This document shows positions 1 to 7,905 of a DNA stretch of 51,327 nt, piece by piece. The position numbers and the translations under genes were made by a program. Each line of letters starts with the position of its first letter. The stretch's first letter is position 1. The notes below the pieces were generated by a model. That model was given only the letters and a program-made list of their open reading frames with translations, was not told the origin of the DNA and searched no databases. This DNA is from a virus, in IMG/VR virus record IMGVR_UViG_3300010354_000127, positions 1-51,327 of that record, one strand, 5' to 3'.

Positions 1-11
1 GCTCGCGGACC
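1..11. repeat. Terminal direct repeat, left copy
   Basis: GCTCGCGGACC here is identical to 51317-51327. It may be the cohesive-end sequence shown at both ends, or a residual overlap of a circular assembly. Either way the genome closes as a circle here. Confidence 0.7.
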
Positions 12-136
12 CGCAGGCATTTTGGAACCGGAGGACCCAAAGGGGTGGGGGTGGTTCCGAAAGCCCGAGGCGCGGGAGGCGGCTGGGAGGCGGCCTGGGA
101 GGCGTCTGGGAGGCGTCTGGGAGGGGCGCACGGGGG
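1..136. other. Right flank of the putative cos site with GGAACC elements and an 11-bp tandem repeat
   Basis: No gene is seen. Positions 1-11 repeat the last 11 bases of the window. TTTTGGAACC lies at 20-29 and GGTTCCGAAA, the exact reverse complement of TTTCGGAACC, at 53-62. From 74 to 126 there are about 4.5 tandem copies of an 11-12-mer, GGGAGGCGKCT (74-84, 85-96, 97-107, 108-118, then a partial), one per DNA helical turn. On the circular molecule this lies on the side of the joined ends away from the terminase genes, where a cosQ-like or bending site would be expected. The cos reading is inference; the repeats are seen directly. Confidence 0.5.
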
Positions 137-691
137 TCAGCGCCCGAAGCCGCGTCCCATGGCCCCCAGGGCGCGCAGGATGCCCTTCTCCAGCGCGTCC
201 TCGATGCGCACCTCGGTGCGTGCCTGGAGCGCAGGTGCCCACTTGCCCCCCGTGTAGATGGCGTGGATGGAGGGACCGTGGATGACGTCGAGGGGCATGC
301 GCGCCTTGGTGCGGCGCTTGAAGGGCTTGCCCTTGGCCATGAAGCCTGACTTCACCACGCTGCGCTCACCGCGGTAGATGCTCATGCTCAGGCCCGTGCG
401 GGTTTCGCGGGGCTTGAACTGCATGGCGGTGATGGGCTTGCGGTTGGTGCGGATGACTGCGGTTTGGCCACCGTCGGAGAACTGAGCAGGGGAGACGTCC
501 TGCTTGATGCGTCCTGCGGTGAGGCTGTAGCGCTGACCGATGGACTTGGCCAGGGTGGTGCGTCCTGCTCTGGCGGCATCACGGACACCGGCCTTGATGG
601 CCTTGGGGATGTCGTGGCTGGAGAGCTTGGAGAGGGTCTGAGCCAGCTCGGAGTCCCCGAGGATCCGTGCCGTGATGTCGATGCGGGCCAT
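137..691 (-). CDS. Phage minor tail protein Z-like (GPZ family)
   Basis: 184 aa. It matches the GPZ family (lambda Z, thought to act at the head-proximal end of the tail, possibly on the DNA end) in layout: an N-terminal helical part with DAARAGRTTLAKSIGQRY, a central beta part, and the C-terminal block PLDVIHGPSIHAIYT with the family-typical GPS. The ATG at 691 is chosen because the protein aligns from MARIDITARI; a longer frame to 784 runs into repeat-rich non-coding DNA. The gene lies alone between VapE and the cos end, far from the other tail genes. In lambda, Z sits between FII and U. Family call from remembered motifs, fairly sure. Confidence 0.7.
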   Translation of the reverse strand: MARIDITARILGDSELAQTLSKLSSHDIPKAIKAGVRDAARAGRTTLAKSIGQRYSLTAGRIKQDVSPAQFSDGGQTAVIRTNRKPITAMQFKPRETRTGLSMSIYRGERSVVKSGFMAKGKPFKRRTKARMPLDVIHGPSIHAIYTGGKWAPALQARTEVRIEDALEKGILRALGAMGRGFGR

Positions 692-910
692 GGGTGGGGT
701 GTTCCTACTGGTCGGTCTGGTCAGAACGTAGACGGTGCCTGGGATCTGCGGAGGTGTTCCAACCTGTTCCCACCGTCCTACCAAGTTTCATTCGCGGGCC
801 CACGCTCCCAATACTGCCCCTTATCCCCCCTCTTATTATTACTCTTCCCTTTAGGTAGGAAGGTAGGAACAGTAGGAACAACGTAGGCAGGGACTGGGGT
901 TTCGATGTTC
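692..910. repeat. Iteron cluster GTTCCTACC/GGTAGGAAC, candidate origin or operator
   Basis: Non-coding stretch between the GPZ-like and primase genes, extending into the 3' end of the primase gene (to 935). Nonamers related to GTTCCTACC lie at 701-709, 756-764, 766-774 and 775-782 (lacking one T); the inverted form GGTAGGAAC lies at 854-862, 862-870 and 871-879. A perfect 9-bp inverted pair sits at 907-915 and 927-935. Spacing within the groups is 8-10 bp. Between the two groups is an AT-richer stretch (about 820-853) in otherwise GC-rich DNA. Iterons plus an AT-rich block beside an initiator-type primase gene is the usual form of a replication origin; function is inferred. Confidence 0.5.
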
Positions 911-3157
911 CTACCTGGGATCGGGAGGTAGGAACACCCACTTCAGGCCTCCTTCATGGCGGCGCCTCACACGGCCCCATCCGAGGTCGCGCATGATGGT
1001 GCCGACCTGCATCTGATCGGTGCGGGTCTGCTGCCCGATCGGCTTCAGAACGGCCTCGGTCAGCAGCAGCTCGGAGGTGACGACGCGGCCGATGTTGGCG
1101 GGAGCGCGCAGCCAGGCCTCGATCGGTTCGCGCCATGGGTTGGAGACCTGGTAGGCCTCGTTCTCGGCGTTGACCTTGAGGGCCAGCTCGACGGGAAGGA
1201 AGTTCGGCTCACCGGCGCGGTGCGCGTGCACGGCTGCCGACCAGATGGCGTCGCGCTCAGCGGCGAGGGTGGGCGTGTCGATCGGGTTGGCCTCATTGCG
1301 GGTGCAGGGGATCACCCAGAAGCGGCGGTTGCCGGTGTCGTCGACGAGGAAGCCCTCGGAGCGGTTCGTGGAGCCGACGATGATCCCGCGCCTGGGGCAG
1401 GCCTCGACGGCCTTGCCGTAGGGAGCGCGGAAGAGGTCCGACTGGGTGGTGAGGAAGGACTTGATCTGGCCCGCGTGCTTCCGCGAGGTCACGTGATCGA
1501 GCTCGGCCCACTCCATGATCCAGGACCTGTGGAGCTTGAGGAGGTCGTCCTTGCTGGAGAGGTCCCCGAGAGAGTCGGAGAAGAAGGGCCCGCCGAGGCA
1601 TGACCAGAAGGAGCTCTTCCTGGCGCCCTGGTCTCCCGAGAGGATGCAGGTCGTGTCGTGCTTGGTGCCCGGCTCGAAGGCGCGCCGCACGGCGCCGATG
1701 AGGGTGCAGCGCAGCATGTGGTCGTAGAGGGTGGGCTCCCCCAGGGCGGCGTCCTCGGGCCGCAGGTAGGCCGTGGCGAGGCCGCCGATGTAGGCGGGCG
1801 GCACCGTGGCCGCTACGTGCTCCAGGTAGAGCGTCACGGGGTCGTAGGGGTGCTCCCGGGCCACCTGGACGAGGGCATCGATGGCCAGGTCCTTGGAAAC
1901 CTTGAAGCCTTGATCGGCGAGCTTGAGGTAGAAGCGCTCAGCGCCTTCGAGGGCGGCGCCGTCGATCTCCACCTGCTGGTGGAAGGTGTTCCAGCGGATG
2001 CGCTGCCCGTCCTGGGCCTGCTGGCGGAGCATGAAAAGGAGCTCAGCCGCTTCGAGCTTCTGGGGCTTGGCAAGGGTGGGCGCGTAGGCCTGCTGCTGCT
2101 GCTGCGCCGGTGGGTCTGGTGGTGGCGGCCCCGGTGGTGCCTGCTGCTGCTGAGGTGCGCTGCTGGGCGGCGGCAGGACTGGCCTGCTGATGCGGGTGTG
2201 GAACCGCAGCCGATCGTGGAGCTTGTCCTCAGGTGTCGAGGGCCTGGGGTTGCGGCTCTCGGCGCCGTCGAACCGATGCCAGGCCTTGCGCTCGTCGAAG
2301 TCGCGGGCCTTGGGCTTGGCCGCGGCCACGTGCAGGGCGAAGGCCTGGCTGGCGGTGATGTCGGGCTGATAGCCCTGTGAGCGGATCCACTGCTCGGTGC
2401 CGCGCAGGTCGAGGGCCAGCTTCAGCTGATCGTCATTCCAGGCGCCGGGGGTGCCACCGGACTCGACCAGCTCGCGGCTGTCGCGACTGATGAAGTCGAG
2501 GAAGGGGAGCGGCTCACCGGGGCCGATCTGCGGGACTGCCTGCGGAGTGAAGAGCGGCAGCGGCTCGGGCTCGGGTTCGTCGAGCAGGAGCTCGATGATC
2601 GCGTGCGGCGCATCGACCAGGGCCTGCTCGGCGGGGCCGCGGCCCTTGAGCCAGCGGTAGCCGGAGGTCTCCGGGTGAGCGCCGATGACGACGGAGTAGT
2701 GGCGGGCCCAGCGGAAGTCGATCATCTCGGCCTTGCCGTCAGGGCCGAGCACCTTGGTGGGCTTGCCAGAGGTGGGGTCCGGCTCCCCGGTGTGCCAGTA
2801 GCGGCGATTGCGGAGCGCGGGCCAGAACTCTGGCGGGACGCGGTAGAGGATCTGAAAGCGGCCGTCGCGGCCGGAGGTGGTGGCCCAGGACTTGGGGAGG
2901 GAGCGGAGGGGGATGCCGAGCCGCTCCAGCTGGGTGGTGGCGGAGATGCCGTCGTGATCGACGAACAGCAGGCCACCGGAGGCGGGGCCGCCCTGGACGC
3001 CGACGGCATGAGCGCGGCCGGCGGTGATCTCGGCGGCGATCTGCGCCTTGGTGAGTGGGTTGTCCTGCCAGGCTTCTTGGTAGGCGCGCTTGTTGCGGTC
3101 GACGGCCACAAAGGCCCAGTCATCAGGCAGAGCCTGGAGCTGCTCGAGGAGCGACAT
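911..3157 (-). CDS. Prim-pol/VapE-type primase-helicase
   Basis: 748 aa. N-terminal prim-pol-like domain (about 1-200): LLFVDHDG (D67, D69 as metal-binding pair), SGRDGRFQILYR near 95-106 and the third acidic residue at MIDFRW (D147). A low-complexity linker rich in Q and P follows (about 325-360). The C-terminal virulence-associated E ATPase (about 450-748) has Walker A GDQGARKSS at 508-516, Walker B-like WIMEWAELD at 546-554 and the family block around SFLTTQSDLFRAPYG and NRRFWVIP. Such proteins prime and unwind DNA in phages, satellites and plasmids. It ends inside a cluster of 9-bp iterons, as expected of an initiator beside its origin. Domain calls are firm; the role as initiator is inferred. 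Confidence 0.88.
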   Translation of the reverse strand: MSLLEQLQALPDDWAFVAVDRNKRAYQEAWQDNPLTKAQIAAEITAGRAHAVGVQGGPASGGLLFVDHDGISATTQLERLGIPLRSLPKSWATTSGRDGRFQILYRVPPEFWPALRNRRYWHTGEPDPTSGKPTKVLGPDGKAEMIDFRWARHYSVVIGAHPETSGYRWLKGRGPAEQALVDAPHAIIELLLDEPEPEPLPLFTPQAVPQIGPGEPLPFLDFISRDSRELVESGGTPGAWNDDQLKLALDLRGTEQWIRSQGYQPDITASQAFALHVAAAKPKARDFDERKAWHRFDGAESRNPRPSTPEDKLHDRLRFHTRISRPVLPPPSSAPQQQQAPPGPPPPDPPAQQQQQAYAPTLAKPQKLEAAELLFMLRQQAQDGQRIRWNTFHQQVEIDGAALEGAERFYLKLADQGFKVSKDLAIDALVQVAREHPYDPVTLYLEHVAATVPPAYIGGLATAYLRPEDAALGEPTLYDHMLRCTLIGAVRRAFEPGTKHDTTCILSGDQGARKSSFWSCLGGPFFSDSLGDLSSKDDLLKLHRSWIMEWAELDHVTSRKHAGQIKSFLTTQSDLFRAPYGKAVEACPRRGIIVGSTNRSEGFLVDDTGNRRFWVIPCTRNEANPIDTPTLAAERDAIWSAAVHAHRAGEPNFLPVELALKVNAENEAYQVSNPWREPIEAWLRAPANIGRVVTSELLLTEAVLKPIGQQTRTDQMQVGTIMRDLGWGRVRRRHEGGLKWVFLPPDPR

Positions 3158-3160
3158 GGA

Positions 3161-3367
3161 TCAGCCGGCCCCCTTCAGCACCTTGCGGAGACCTTCGAGG
3201 ACGATCCGCGCACCGTTGGTCTCGGCGCGGCTGAGGCCTTGGCGGTCGACCAGGAGCTCTTCGCTCATCATCCGCAACAACTTGCAGATCCGCTCGCGCT
3301 CGGAGAGGACGCCGGCACGCCAGGCGGCGCTGTCGGGGATGGAGAGGACGTCGCGATCGAAGCTCAT
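3161..3367 (-). CDS. Small protein of unknown function
   Basis: 68 aa, ATG at 3367, overlapping the stop of the upstream gene as ATGA, and 3 nt before the primase start. Charged and mostly helical (SERERICKLLRMMSEELLVD), with no family recognised. The translational coupling and the position between an unknown gene and the primase suggest a part in replication; no function can be assigned. Confidence 0.6.
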   Translation of the reverse strand: MSFDRDVLSIPDSAAWRAGVLSERERICKLLRMMSEELLVDRQGLSRAETNGARIVLEGLRKVLKGAG

Positions 3368-3675
3368 GCCTCCACCTCCAGTTCGGGGCTGGAGGGGAAG
3401 GGGAGAGCGGCCACGAAGGCCTCAGGAGTGGTGCCGGCCTCTTCGGCAGCGCGGCTGAGGCGGTTCGAGAGGATGCGGCACTGGCGGAGTGTGGCCTCGC
3501 AGACGTGCCAGGACCAGTTGCGGTAGCGGATCTGATGCTCGGCCCACAGCTCAGGCTTGAGGGCCCAGGCGATGGCCTGTTCGTTGGAGTGGGGGTCGCA
3601 GTGGTTGGCGTCGCGGTAGAGGCGGCGGAGGCGGACCATGGCGGTCTCGGGGGCGATGCTCATGGTGTGAGGCAT
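3364..3675 (-). CDS. Unknown protein, 103 aa
   Basis: The frame is open further upstream, but the ATG at 3675 (MPHTMSIAPE) fits best: it follows the end of the VRR-NUC gene (3734) by 58 nt and has a GGGGG run just upstream. A second ATG at 3663 is possible. The protein is rich in W and R (ELWAEHQIRYRNWSWHVCE) and looks helical. It overlaps the next gene as ATGA. No family recognised. Confidence 0.55.
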   Translation of the reverse strand: MPHTMSIAPETAMVRLRRLYRDANHCDPHSNEQAIAWALKPELWAEHQIRYRNWSWHVCEATLRQCRILSNRLSRAAEEAGTTPEAFVAALPFPSSPELEVEA

Positions 3676-3733
3676 GGGGCCCCCGAACGCTACGGGCCGC
3701 GGCGGCTGTGAGCGTGCTGGCTGTGAGGTTTCG

Positions 3734-4126
3734 TTACATAGGCGGCAGCCAGGCGGGGCACAGGATGGCGCGGGCCTCGTCGACGTTGTGCGCCACACCG
3801 GCCAGGCCGCCGGCCTCCTGGACATTGGCGATGAACTGCAGCTGCTCGGGAGAGGGCTTGGCCAGGTCCTTGGACTCGATCGCTGCAAAGACGGCGATGC
3901 GCTGGCCGACCATCTCCGGCGTGATCGTGACGGTCCGCCATCCGATCCAATCGGACGGGCCTCGCAGCACCTTGCCACCGAACGAACCGAGGCCATAGGC
4001 CACCGGCCGGCCATTCCGATCGGGGAGCATCCCGACGTTGTTGCGCAGGAGGCGGCAGGGGCCGCGGCCGAAGGCCAGGGCGATGTCAGCTGACACCTTG
4101 GCCTCATCCGAATGCCGTCTTGCCAT
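3734..4126 (-). CDS. VRR-NUC domain nuclease
   Basis: 130 aa. It has the short phage VRR-NUC layout, a stand-alone PD-(D/E)XK-type fold: GRPVAYGLGSFGGKVLRGPSDWIGWRTVTI, then IAVFAAIESKDLAKPS with the catalytic E-x-K (ESK), then EQLQFIANVQEAGGLAGVAHNVDEA. The ATG at 4126 lies inside the 3' end of the helicase gene (stop at 4104), so the two are probably translationally coupled. VRR-NUC enzymes cleave branched DNA such as Holliday junctions in phages and in FAN1. Next to helicase and primase it probably resolves replication or recombination intermediates. Confidence 0.82.
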   Translation of the reverse strand: MARRHSDEAKVSADIALAFGRGPCRLLRNNVGMLPDRNGRPVAYGLGSFGGKVLRGPSDWIGWRTVTITPEMVGQRIAVFAAIESKDLAKPSPEQLQFIANVQEAGGLAGVAHNVDEARAILCPAWLPPM

Positions 4127-5507
4127 GGTGCTGTCCTCGCGCGGCGAGCATGTGGGCGACCCATCCTGGCTTGTAGCCACGCTCGCGAGCGATCGCTTCG
4201 AGCTCCTCGCGGGTGCGGGCCTGTGCCACCTCGCGGCGCTCCTGGCGGCGCAGCTCGGCGCCGGTGAGCTCGCGCAGGTCGCCATCGATGACCGTGAGCT
4301 CCCGCTTCAGGGCCTGCTCCAGGTGGCCGCACTCAGGGCAGGGATTGGCCGCGGCCGGGATGAGGCTGTAGCAGCGGGCGCAGGCGCGGACCGGCGGGGC
4401 CTGGCTGGGCTTCTTGGGCTTGCCCTTCGGCCGGCCTTCGAGGCTCCATTCGCGGGGATCGGTGGGCAGGCCGTGGCGGAGGGTGTTGCCCACGTGGTCG
4501 TTGACGATCGCGTGCGGCTTGCCGGGGCAGGGGCGCAGGACGCGGCCGACCTGCTGCAGATGCAGGCCCAGGCTGTCGGTGGGCCTGAGGAGCATGGCGC
4601 CTGTGACCGAGGGGATGTCGGTGCCCTCTGAAATGATGTCGCAGGAGGTGAGCACCTTCAGCTGGCCGGTGCCGAGGTCGGCAATGGTGCGGCGGCGCAG
4701 GCCCCGATCCATGGTGCCGTCGAGGGTGGCGGCGGCGATGCCGGCGTTGCGGAAGGCCTCGGTGACGGCGTGGGCGTGATCGACGCTGACGCAGAAGGCG
4801 ATGGCGGTGCCGTTGTGGGTGTCCTCGATGGTGCGTCGGTAGTGGGTGACGGCATCCCCCATGGCCTGGCCCTGGCGCAGGATCTCCTCGGATTGCTGGT
4901 GGCCCTTGCGGGTGTCGAAGCGGCGGATGCCTGAGAGGTCGATGCCAGGCGGGGCGAAGATGCGGGCCGGCACCAGGAAGTCTTCCTGCGTGAGCCAGGC
5001 AGCGTCGGGGCCCTCGATCAGGATGTCGAACTGATCACCTAGGCCGCGGCCGTCGAGCCGTTCTGGCGTGGCCGTGACGCCGAGGATGTGAGCGCGGGGC
5101 ATGGCGGCCAGCACCTTGGCCCAGGTGCCGGCGACGGCATGGTGTGCCTCGTCGACGATCAGCAGCTGGAAGAAGTCCGGCGGGATGGTGTGCAGGCGCC
5201 GGGCGAGGGTCTGCACGCTGGCCACCTGAACGGTGTGGGAGAGGTCCTGGCGGTAGCCAGCGGCGATCACGCCATGGTTGCAGCCGATGCTGTGAAGGGA
5301 GCGCGAGGACTGATCCACCAGCTCGGCGCGATGCACCAGGATGCAGACCCGGTTGCCGCGGATGGCGGCCTGCTCAGCGATGTAGACGAACGTGTAGGTC
5401 TTGCCGCCACCGGTCGGCAGGACGAACAGCACACGGCGATGGCCGGCCATGTAGGCGCCTCGGATCTCGGCGACGGCGGTGGCCTGAAAGGGACGGAGGG
5501 TGATCAT
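4104..5507 (-). CDS. Superfamily 2 DEAH-box helicase with C-terminal zinc ribbon
   Basis: 467 aa from the ATG at 5507 (MITLRPFQATAV, the usual Q-motif start of the family); an upstream TTG at 5558 is less likely. Motifs in order: Walker A LPTGGGKT near 30-37, DEAH in IVDEAHHAV, motif III VTATPERLDG, motif V region SEGTDIPSV and motif VI QQVGRVLRPCPGK. A C-terminal four-cysteine ribbon, CARC...CPEC, follows. This is the UvsW/SSL2-like type used by many phages for replication-fork and recombination remodelling. First gene of the leftward early operon; a short divergent promoter region separates it from the rightward arm. Confidence 0.88.
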   Translation of the reverse strand: MITLRPFQATAVAEIRGAYMAGHRRVLFVLPTGGGKTYTFVYIAEQAAIRGNRVCILVHRAELVDQSSRSLHSIGCNHGVIAAGYRQDLSHTVQVASVQTLARRLHTIPPDFFQLLIVDEAHHAVAGTWAKVLAAMPRAHILGVTATPERLDGRGLGDQFDILIEGPDAAWLTQEDFLVPARIFAPPGIDLSGIRRFDTRKGHQQSEEILRQGQAMGDAVTHYRRTIEDTHNGTAIAFCVSVDHAHAVTEAFRNAGIAAATLDGTMDRGLRRRTIADLGTGQLKVLTSCDIISEGTDIPSVTGAMLLRPTDSLGLHLQQVGRVLRPCPGKPHAIVNDHVGNTLRHGLPTDPREWSLEGRPKGKPKKPSQAPPVRACARCYSLIPAAANPCPECGHLEQALKRELTVIDGDLRELTGAELRRQERREVAQARTREELEAIARERGYKPGWVAHMLAARGQHHGKTAFG

Positions 5508-5599
5508 GCGAATCGGTTGACGTGCAGATGAGAATCCCAGATTGTGCAGCGAAATCAACGGGTTGTAACAGTATGTGACAGGAAGCGGGAGGATGTCGG
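5508..5599. promoter_or_regulatory. Divergent promoter region between the two early operons
   Basis: 92 bp between two oppositely oriented first genes, with lower GC than the flanks. On the plus strand TTGACG (5517-5522) and a weak GATTGT (5540-5545) are spaced by 17 nt, a possible sigma-70-type promoter with a poor -10. TTGTAACAGTATGTGACAGG follows at 5562-5581. No equally good minus-strand promoter was found by eye. The site must hold the starts of both operons; the exact boxes are uncertain. Confidence 0.4.
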
Positions 5600-5875
5600 A
5601 TGATCATCAAGGAAGCCGGTAGGGTCTCCAACGACCCCCGCAATGGAGCCATGAGGCACCTGTTCCGAGCCGTCCGAATCGGATGGCTGGCATTTCGAGA
5701 GCTGCGCCAGCAGGAGGCTTCGAGTCGTGATCGTGCGGCCCAGCAGCAGGCCCGGCTGCGCGCCATGACTAACGAGGAGCTTCAGGTCTGGGCGCTCCAG
5801 CCTGGCGCCGCGTTCTGCTACCCAGAGCTGCGCCGCCGCGGCCTGCCGGTACCGGGTGAGGTGACCAGTGCCTGA
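5600..5875 (+). CDS. Small unknown protein, first gene of the rightward arm
   Basis: 91 aa, ATG at 5600 preceded by a good Shine-Dalgarno (GCGGGAGGA) about 7 nt away. Arg- and Gln-rich helical protein (RELRQQEASSRDRAAQQQARLRAM) with no recognised domain. Its stop overlaps the GTG of the nuclease gene, so the two are likely co-translated. Possibly a regulator or partner of the recombination nuclease; unproven. Confidence 0.6.
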   Translation: MIIKEAGRVSNDPRNGAMRHLFRAVRIGWLAFRELRQQEASSRDRAAQQQARLRAMTNEELQVWALQPGAAFCYPELRRRGLPVPGEVTSA

Positions 5876-6677
5876 GCTCACCTTCCACGAAGGCCTCACC
5901 AACGAGGACTACCACGCACTGAAGGCCGTCAGCCCGAGCCAGATCAAGACGCTGGCCCGCTCGCCGCTCCACTACTTCGACCAGTTCCTGGCGGACGACC
6001 GCGAGAAGAAGGAGCCGACCGACGCCATGCAGATGGGCACGGCGCTGCACACCGCTGTCCTCGAGCCTGATCTGTGGGACCAGACCGTGGCCGTGCCGAA
6101 GCACACCTTCGATCGCCGCACGAAGGTCGGCAAGGAGATGGCGGCCGAGTTCGAGCGCGAGAGCACTGGAAAGATCGTGCTTGACCCCGACCAGGCCGAT
6201 CAGGTGCTGCGCATGGCCCAGATGGTGCGCAGCCATCCGGCCGCCAGCTTCCTGCTGGAGCTCCCCGGTCGGCGTGAGGCCTCCTACACCTGGACCGACA
6301 GCACCACGGGTCTGGCCTGCAAGGTGCGGCCGGACTGGCACAGCGAAGACCGGCGCATCGTGGTCGACGTGAAGACCACCAAGGACGCCAGCCGGAACGA
6401 GTTCGCGAAGAGCATCGCCAACTTTGACTACCACGTCCAGGCGGCGTGGAACCTCGATGCCCTGGAGGCTGAGAAGTTCCTGATCATCGCCGTGGAGAAC
6501 GTCCGCCCCTTCGCGGTCGCGGTCTATCCGCTGTCGCCGTCGCTGATCGCGGCGGGCCAGAGGCGGATCAGCGCCGCGATGGAGCTGCTGGCCGAGTGCC
6601 ACCGGAGTGGCCGGTGGCCTGGCTACGGCGACCTGGTGCAGGACGACCTCGACCTGCCCGGATGGGTGCGTGACTGA
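5868..6677 (+). CDS. RecE-like PD-(D/E)XK exonuclease (DUF3799 type)
   Basis: 269 aa with a GTG start at 5868, just after GGGTGAGGTG. The N-terminal LTNEDYHALKAVSPSQIKTLA and MQMGTALHTAVLEP blocks and the core KVRPDWHSEDRRIVVDVKTTKD (D...DVK) match the phage-encoded PD-(D/E)XK family related to exonuclease VIII. These enzymes chew 5' ends of double-stranded DNA to leave 3' single strands. The RecT-like annealase and SSB genes follow, so it completes a Red-type recombination set. It overlaps the next tiny ORF by 8 nt. Confidence 0.82.
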   Translation: MPELTFHEGLTNEDYHALKAVSPSQIKTLARSPLHYFDQFLADDREKKEPTDAMQMGTALHTAVLEPDLWDQTVAVPKHTFDRRTKVGKEMAAEFERESTGKIVLDPDQADQVLRMAQMVRSHPAASFLLELPGRREASYTWTDSTTGLACKVRPDWHSEDRRIVVDVKTTKDASRNEFAKSIANFDYHVQAAWNLDALEAEKFLIIAVENVRPFAVAVYPLSPSLIAAGQRRISAAMELLAECHRSGRWPGYGDLVQDDLDLPGWVRD

Positions 6678-6747
6678 CCCCCAGCTGGCGGTGCTGCTGT
6701 GGGCCATCGCCTTGGGCGTGGCCTACCTCGCAGTCCGCCGGCCCTGA
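6670..6747 (+). CDS. Tiny single-span membrane protein (25 aa), putative
   Basis: GTG at 6670 overlaps the nuclease stop (GTGACTGA). It would encode 25 residues: an acidic start, one hydrophobic segment (LAVLLWAIALGVAYLAV) and a basic RRP end, a textbook small single-pass protein. No family recognised. Support is the coupling, the clean hydrophobic profile and its fit in the gap before the next Shine-Dalgarno. Could be chance. Confidence 0.4.
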   Translation: MTDPQLAVLLWAIALGVAYLAVRRP

Positions 6748-6762
6748 GAGAAAGGAGAACAG

Positions 6763-6927
6763 ATGTCCCTGCCCGACTCGTTGCAGTTCCTGGAGCCGCC
6801 CACCGTGGTCGAGGCGCTGCAGGCCCTGGAGCACCTGGCAGCCACCATTCAGATCCTGGATGAGCTGAGCGAGGCAGATCAGGACGCCATCGACCGCATG
6901 TTCCGATTCATTCAATCCAAGCGATGA
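6763..6927 (+). CDS. Small acidic protein of unknown function
   Basis: 54 aa, ATG at 6763 after a strong AAAGGAG site. Acidic and helical (VVEALQALEHLAATIQILDELSEADQDAIDRMFRFIQ). Its stop overlaps the RecT-like start (ATGA). The size and acidity resemble small modulators of recombination enzymes, but nothing in the sequence proves that. Confidence 0.6.
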   Translation: MSLPDSLQFLEPPTVVEALQALEHLAATIQILDELSEADQDAIDRMFRFIQSKR

Positions 6928-7685
6928 CCGATTCAACCGCGATCACAACAGTTGAGCAGCAGCAGCAGCAGCCAGCGCCGCTGGCGTTCCTGCACGACGG
7001 CAAGGCATTCGACCACCTGTGGCGCGTCGCCAAGGCGTTCAGCATGAGCGGGATGGTTCCATCTCACTACCAGGGCAAGCCGGAGGCCTGCATGGTGGCG
7101 CTGATGTACGCCGAGCAGCTGGGAGAGCATCCGATGCTGATGTTCCAGGAGATGGCGCCGATCAAGGGCCGACCGAACACGTCGGCGCGATTCGCCATCG
7201 CCCGTGCGAATAAGTCGGGCCTGTTGAAGGGCCCGATCGGGTGGAGCAGCAAGGGGCAGGGGGAAGCTCTGGAGGTGACCGCGAAGGCGGTGCTGCGCGA
7301 CACCGGGGAGACGGTCAGCACCACGGTGACGATGCGCGAAGCGATCGCCGATGGGTGGACCAAGAACGACAAGTACAGGTCGATTCCTGAGCAGATGCTG
7401 CGCTGGCGGTCCGCTACCCGCCTGATCAATCTCTACATCCCCGAAGTGCTGTTCGGGTTGGGCGTGAGGGAGGAGGTCGAAACCGTAACCGTGAGGGGTG
7501 CGGATGTGTTGCCAGCCAGCAACGATGTCGTCGCGCAACTGAACGATCAGATCCGAGCGAATGCCGAGACTGTAGAAGTGCTGGATGAGCATCAAGTAAC
7601 AATCGAAGCGGCGCCAGAAGCAACAACAACGCCACCTGCCACGCAGCAGGCGGAGATTGTCACCGTAAAAGAAGATCCATTCTGA
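6924..7685 (+). CDS. RecT-like single-strand annealing protein
   Basis: 253 aa. After a short N-terminus with a Q tract (EQQQQQPAPL), the RecT-type core runs from about 25 to 190: VAKAFSMSGMVP, GKPEACMVALMYAEQLGEHPM and the signature region YRSIPEQMLRWRSATRLINLYIPEVLFGL. The role is annealing of complementary strands after 5' resection. The tail is a low-complexity linker ending in KEDPF, which resembles the acidic DDVPF tip of SSB proteins. It sits between the nuclease and SSB genes. Family call good; the meaning of the tail is inferred. Confidence 0.8.
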   Translation: MTDSTAITTVEQQQQQPAPLAFLHDGKAFDHLWRVAKAFSMSGMVPSHYQGKPEACMVALMYAEQLGEHPMLMFQEMAPIKGRPNTSARFAIARANKSGLLKGPIGWSSKGQGEALEVTAKAVLRDTGETVSTTVTMREAIADGWTKNDKYRSIPEQMLRWRSATRLINLYIPEVLFGLGVREEVETVTVRGADVLPASNDVVAQLNDQIRANAETVEVLDEHQVTIEAAPEATTTPPATQQAEIVTVKEDPF

Positions 7686-7692
7686 GGACTCG

Positions 7693-7905
7693 ATGACAGA
7701 CGACGCCTATCTGACACCCAAGGAGCTCGCCCATCGTTGGCGGCTCAACCACCAGACCTTGGCCAACTGGAGGATGGCCAAGAGCGGCCCGCCGTACATC
7801 AAGATCGGCGGGCGAGTGCTTTATCCCAGGGAAGGAGTCCAGGCCTATGAGAAGCTCAACCGCTCATGGCTTGGTGACAGTCAACCATCGCAACAACAGG
7901 CATGA
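7693..7905 (+). CDS. Small helix-turn-helix (excisionase/AlpA-like) protein
   Basis: 70 aa with the HTH_17 pattern: YLTPKELAHRWRLNHQTLANWRMAKSGPPYIKIGGRVLYPREGVQAYE, in which a winged HTH is followed by the typical GGRVLYP beta-hairpin. Proteins of this type act as excisionases or small transcription regulators. No integrase is present, so a regulatory role in this operon is more likely. It overlaps the SSB gene start (ATGA). Confidence 0.72.
   Translation: MTDDAYLTPKELAHRWRLNHQTLANWRMAKSGPPYIKIGGRVLYPREGVQAYEKLNRSWLGDSQPSQQQA

Noticed and set aside
7693-7905. Excisionase as proof of lysogeny
   Set aside because: The protein has the fold, but no integrase, repressor or attachment site was found, so a temperate life cycle cannot be claimed.
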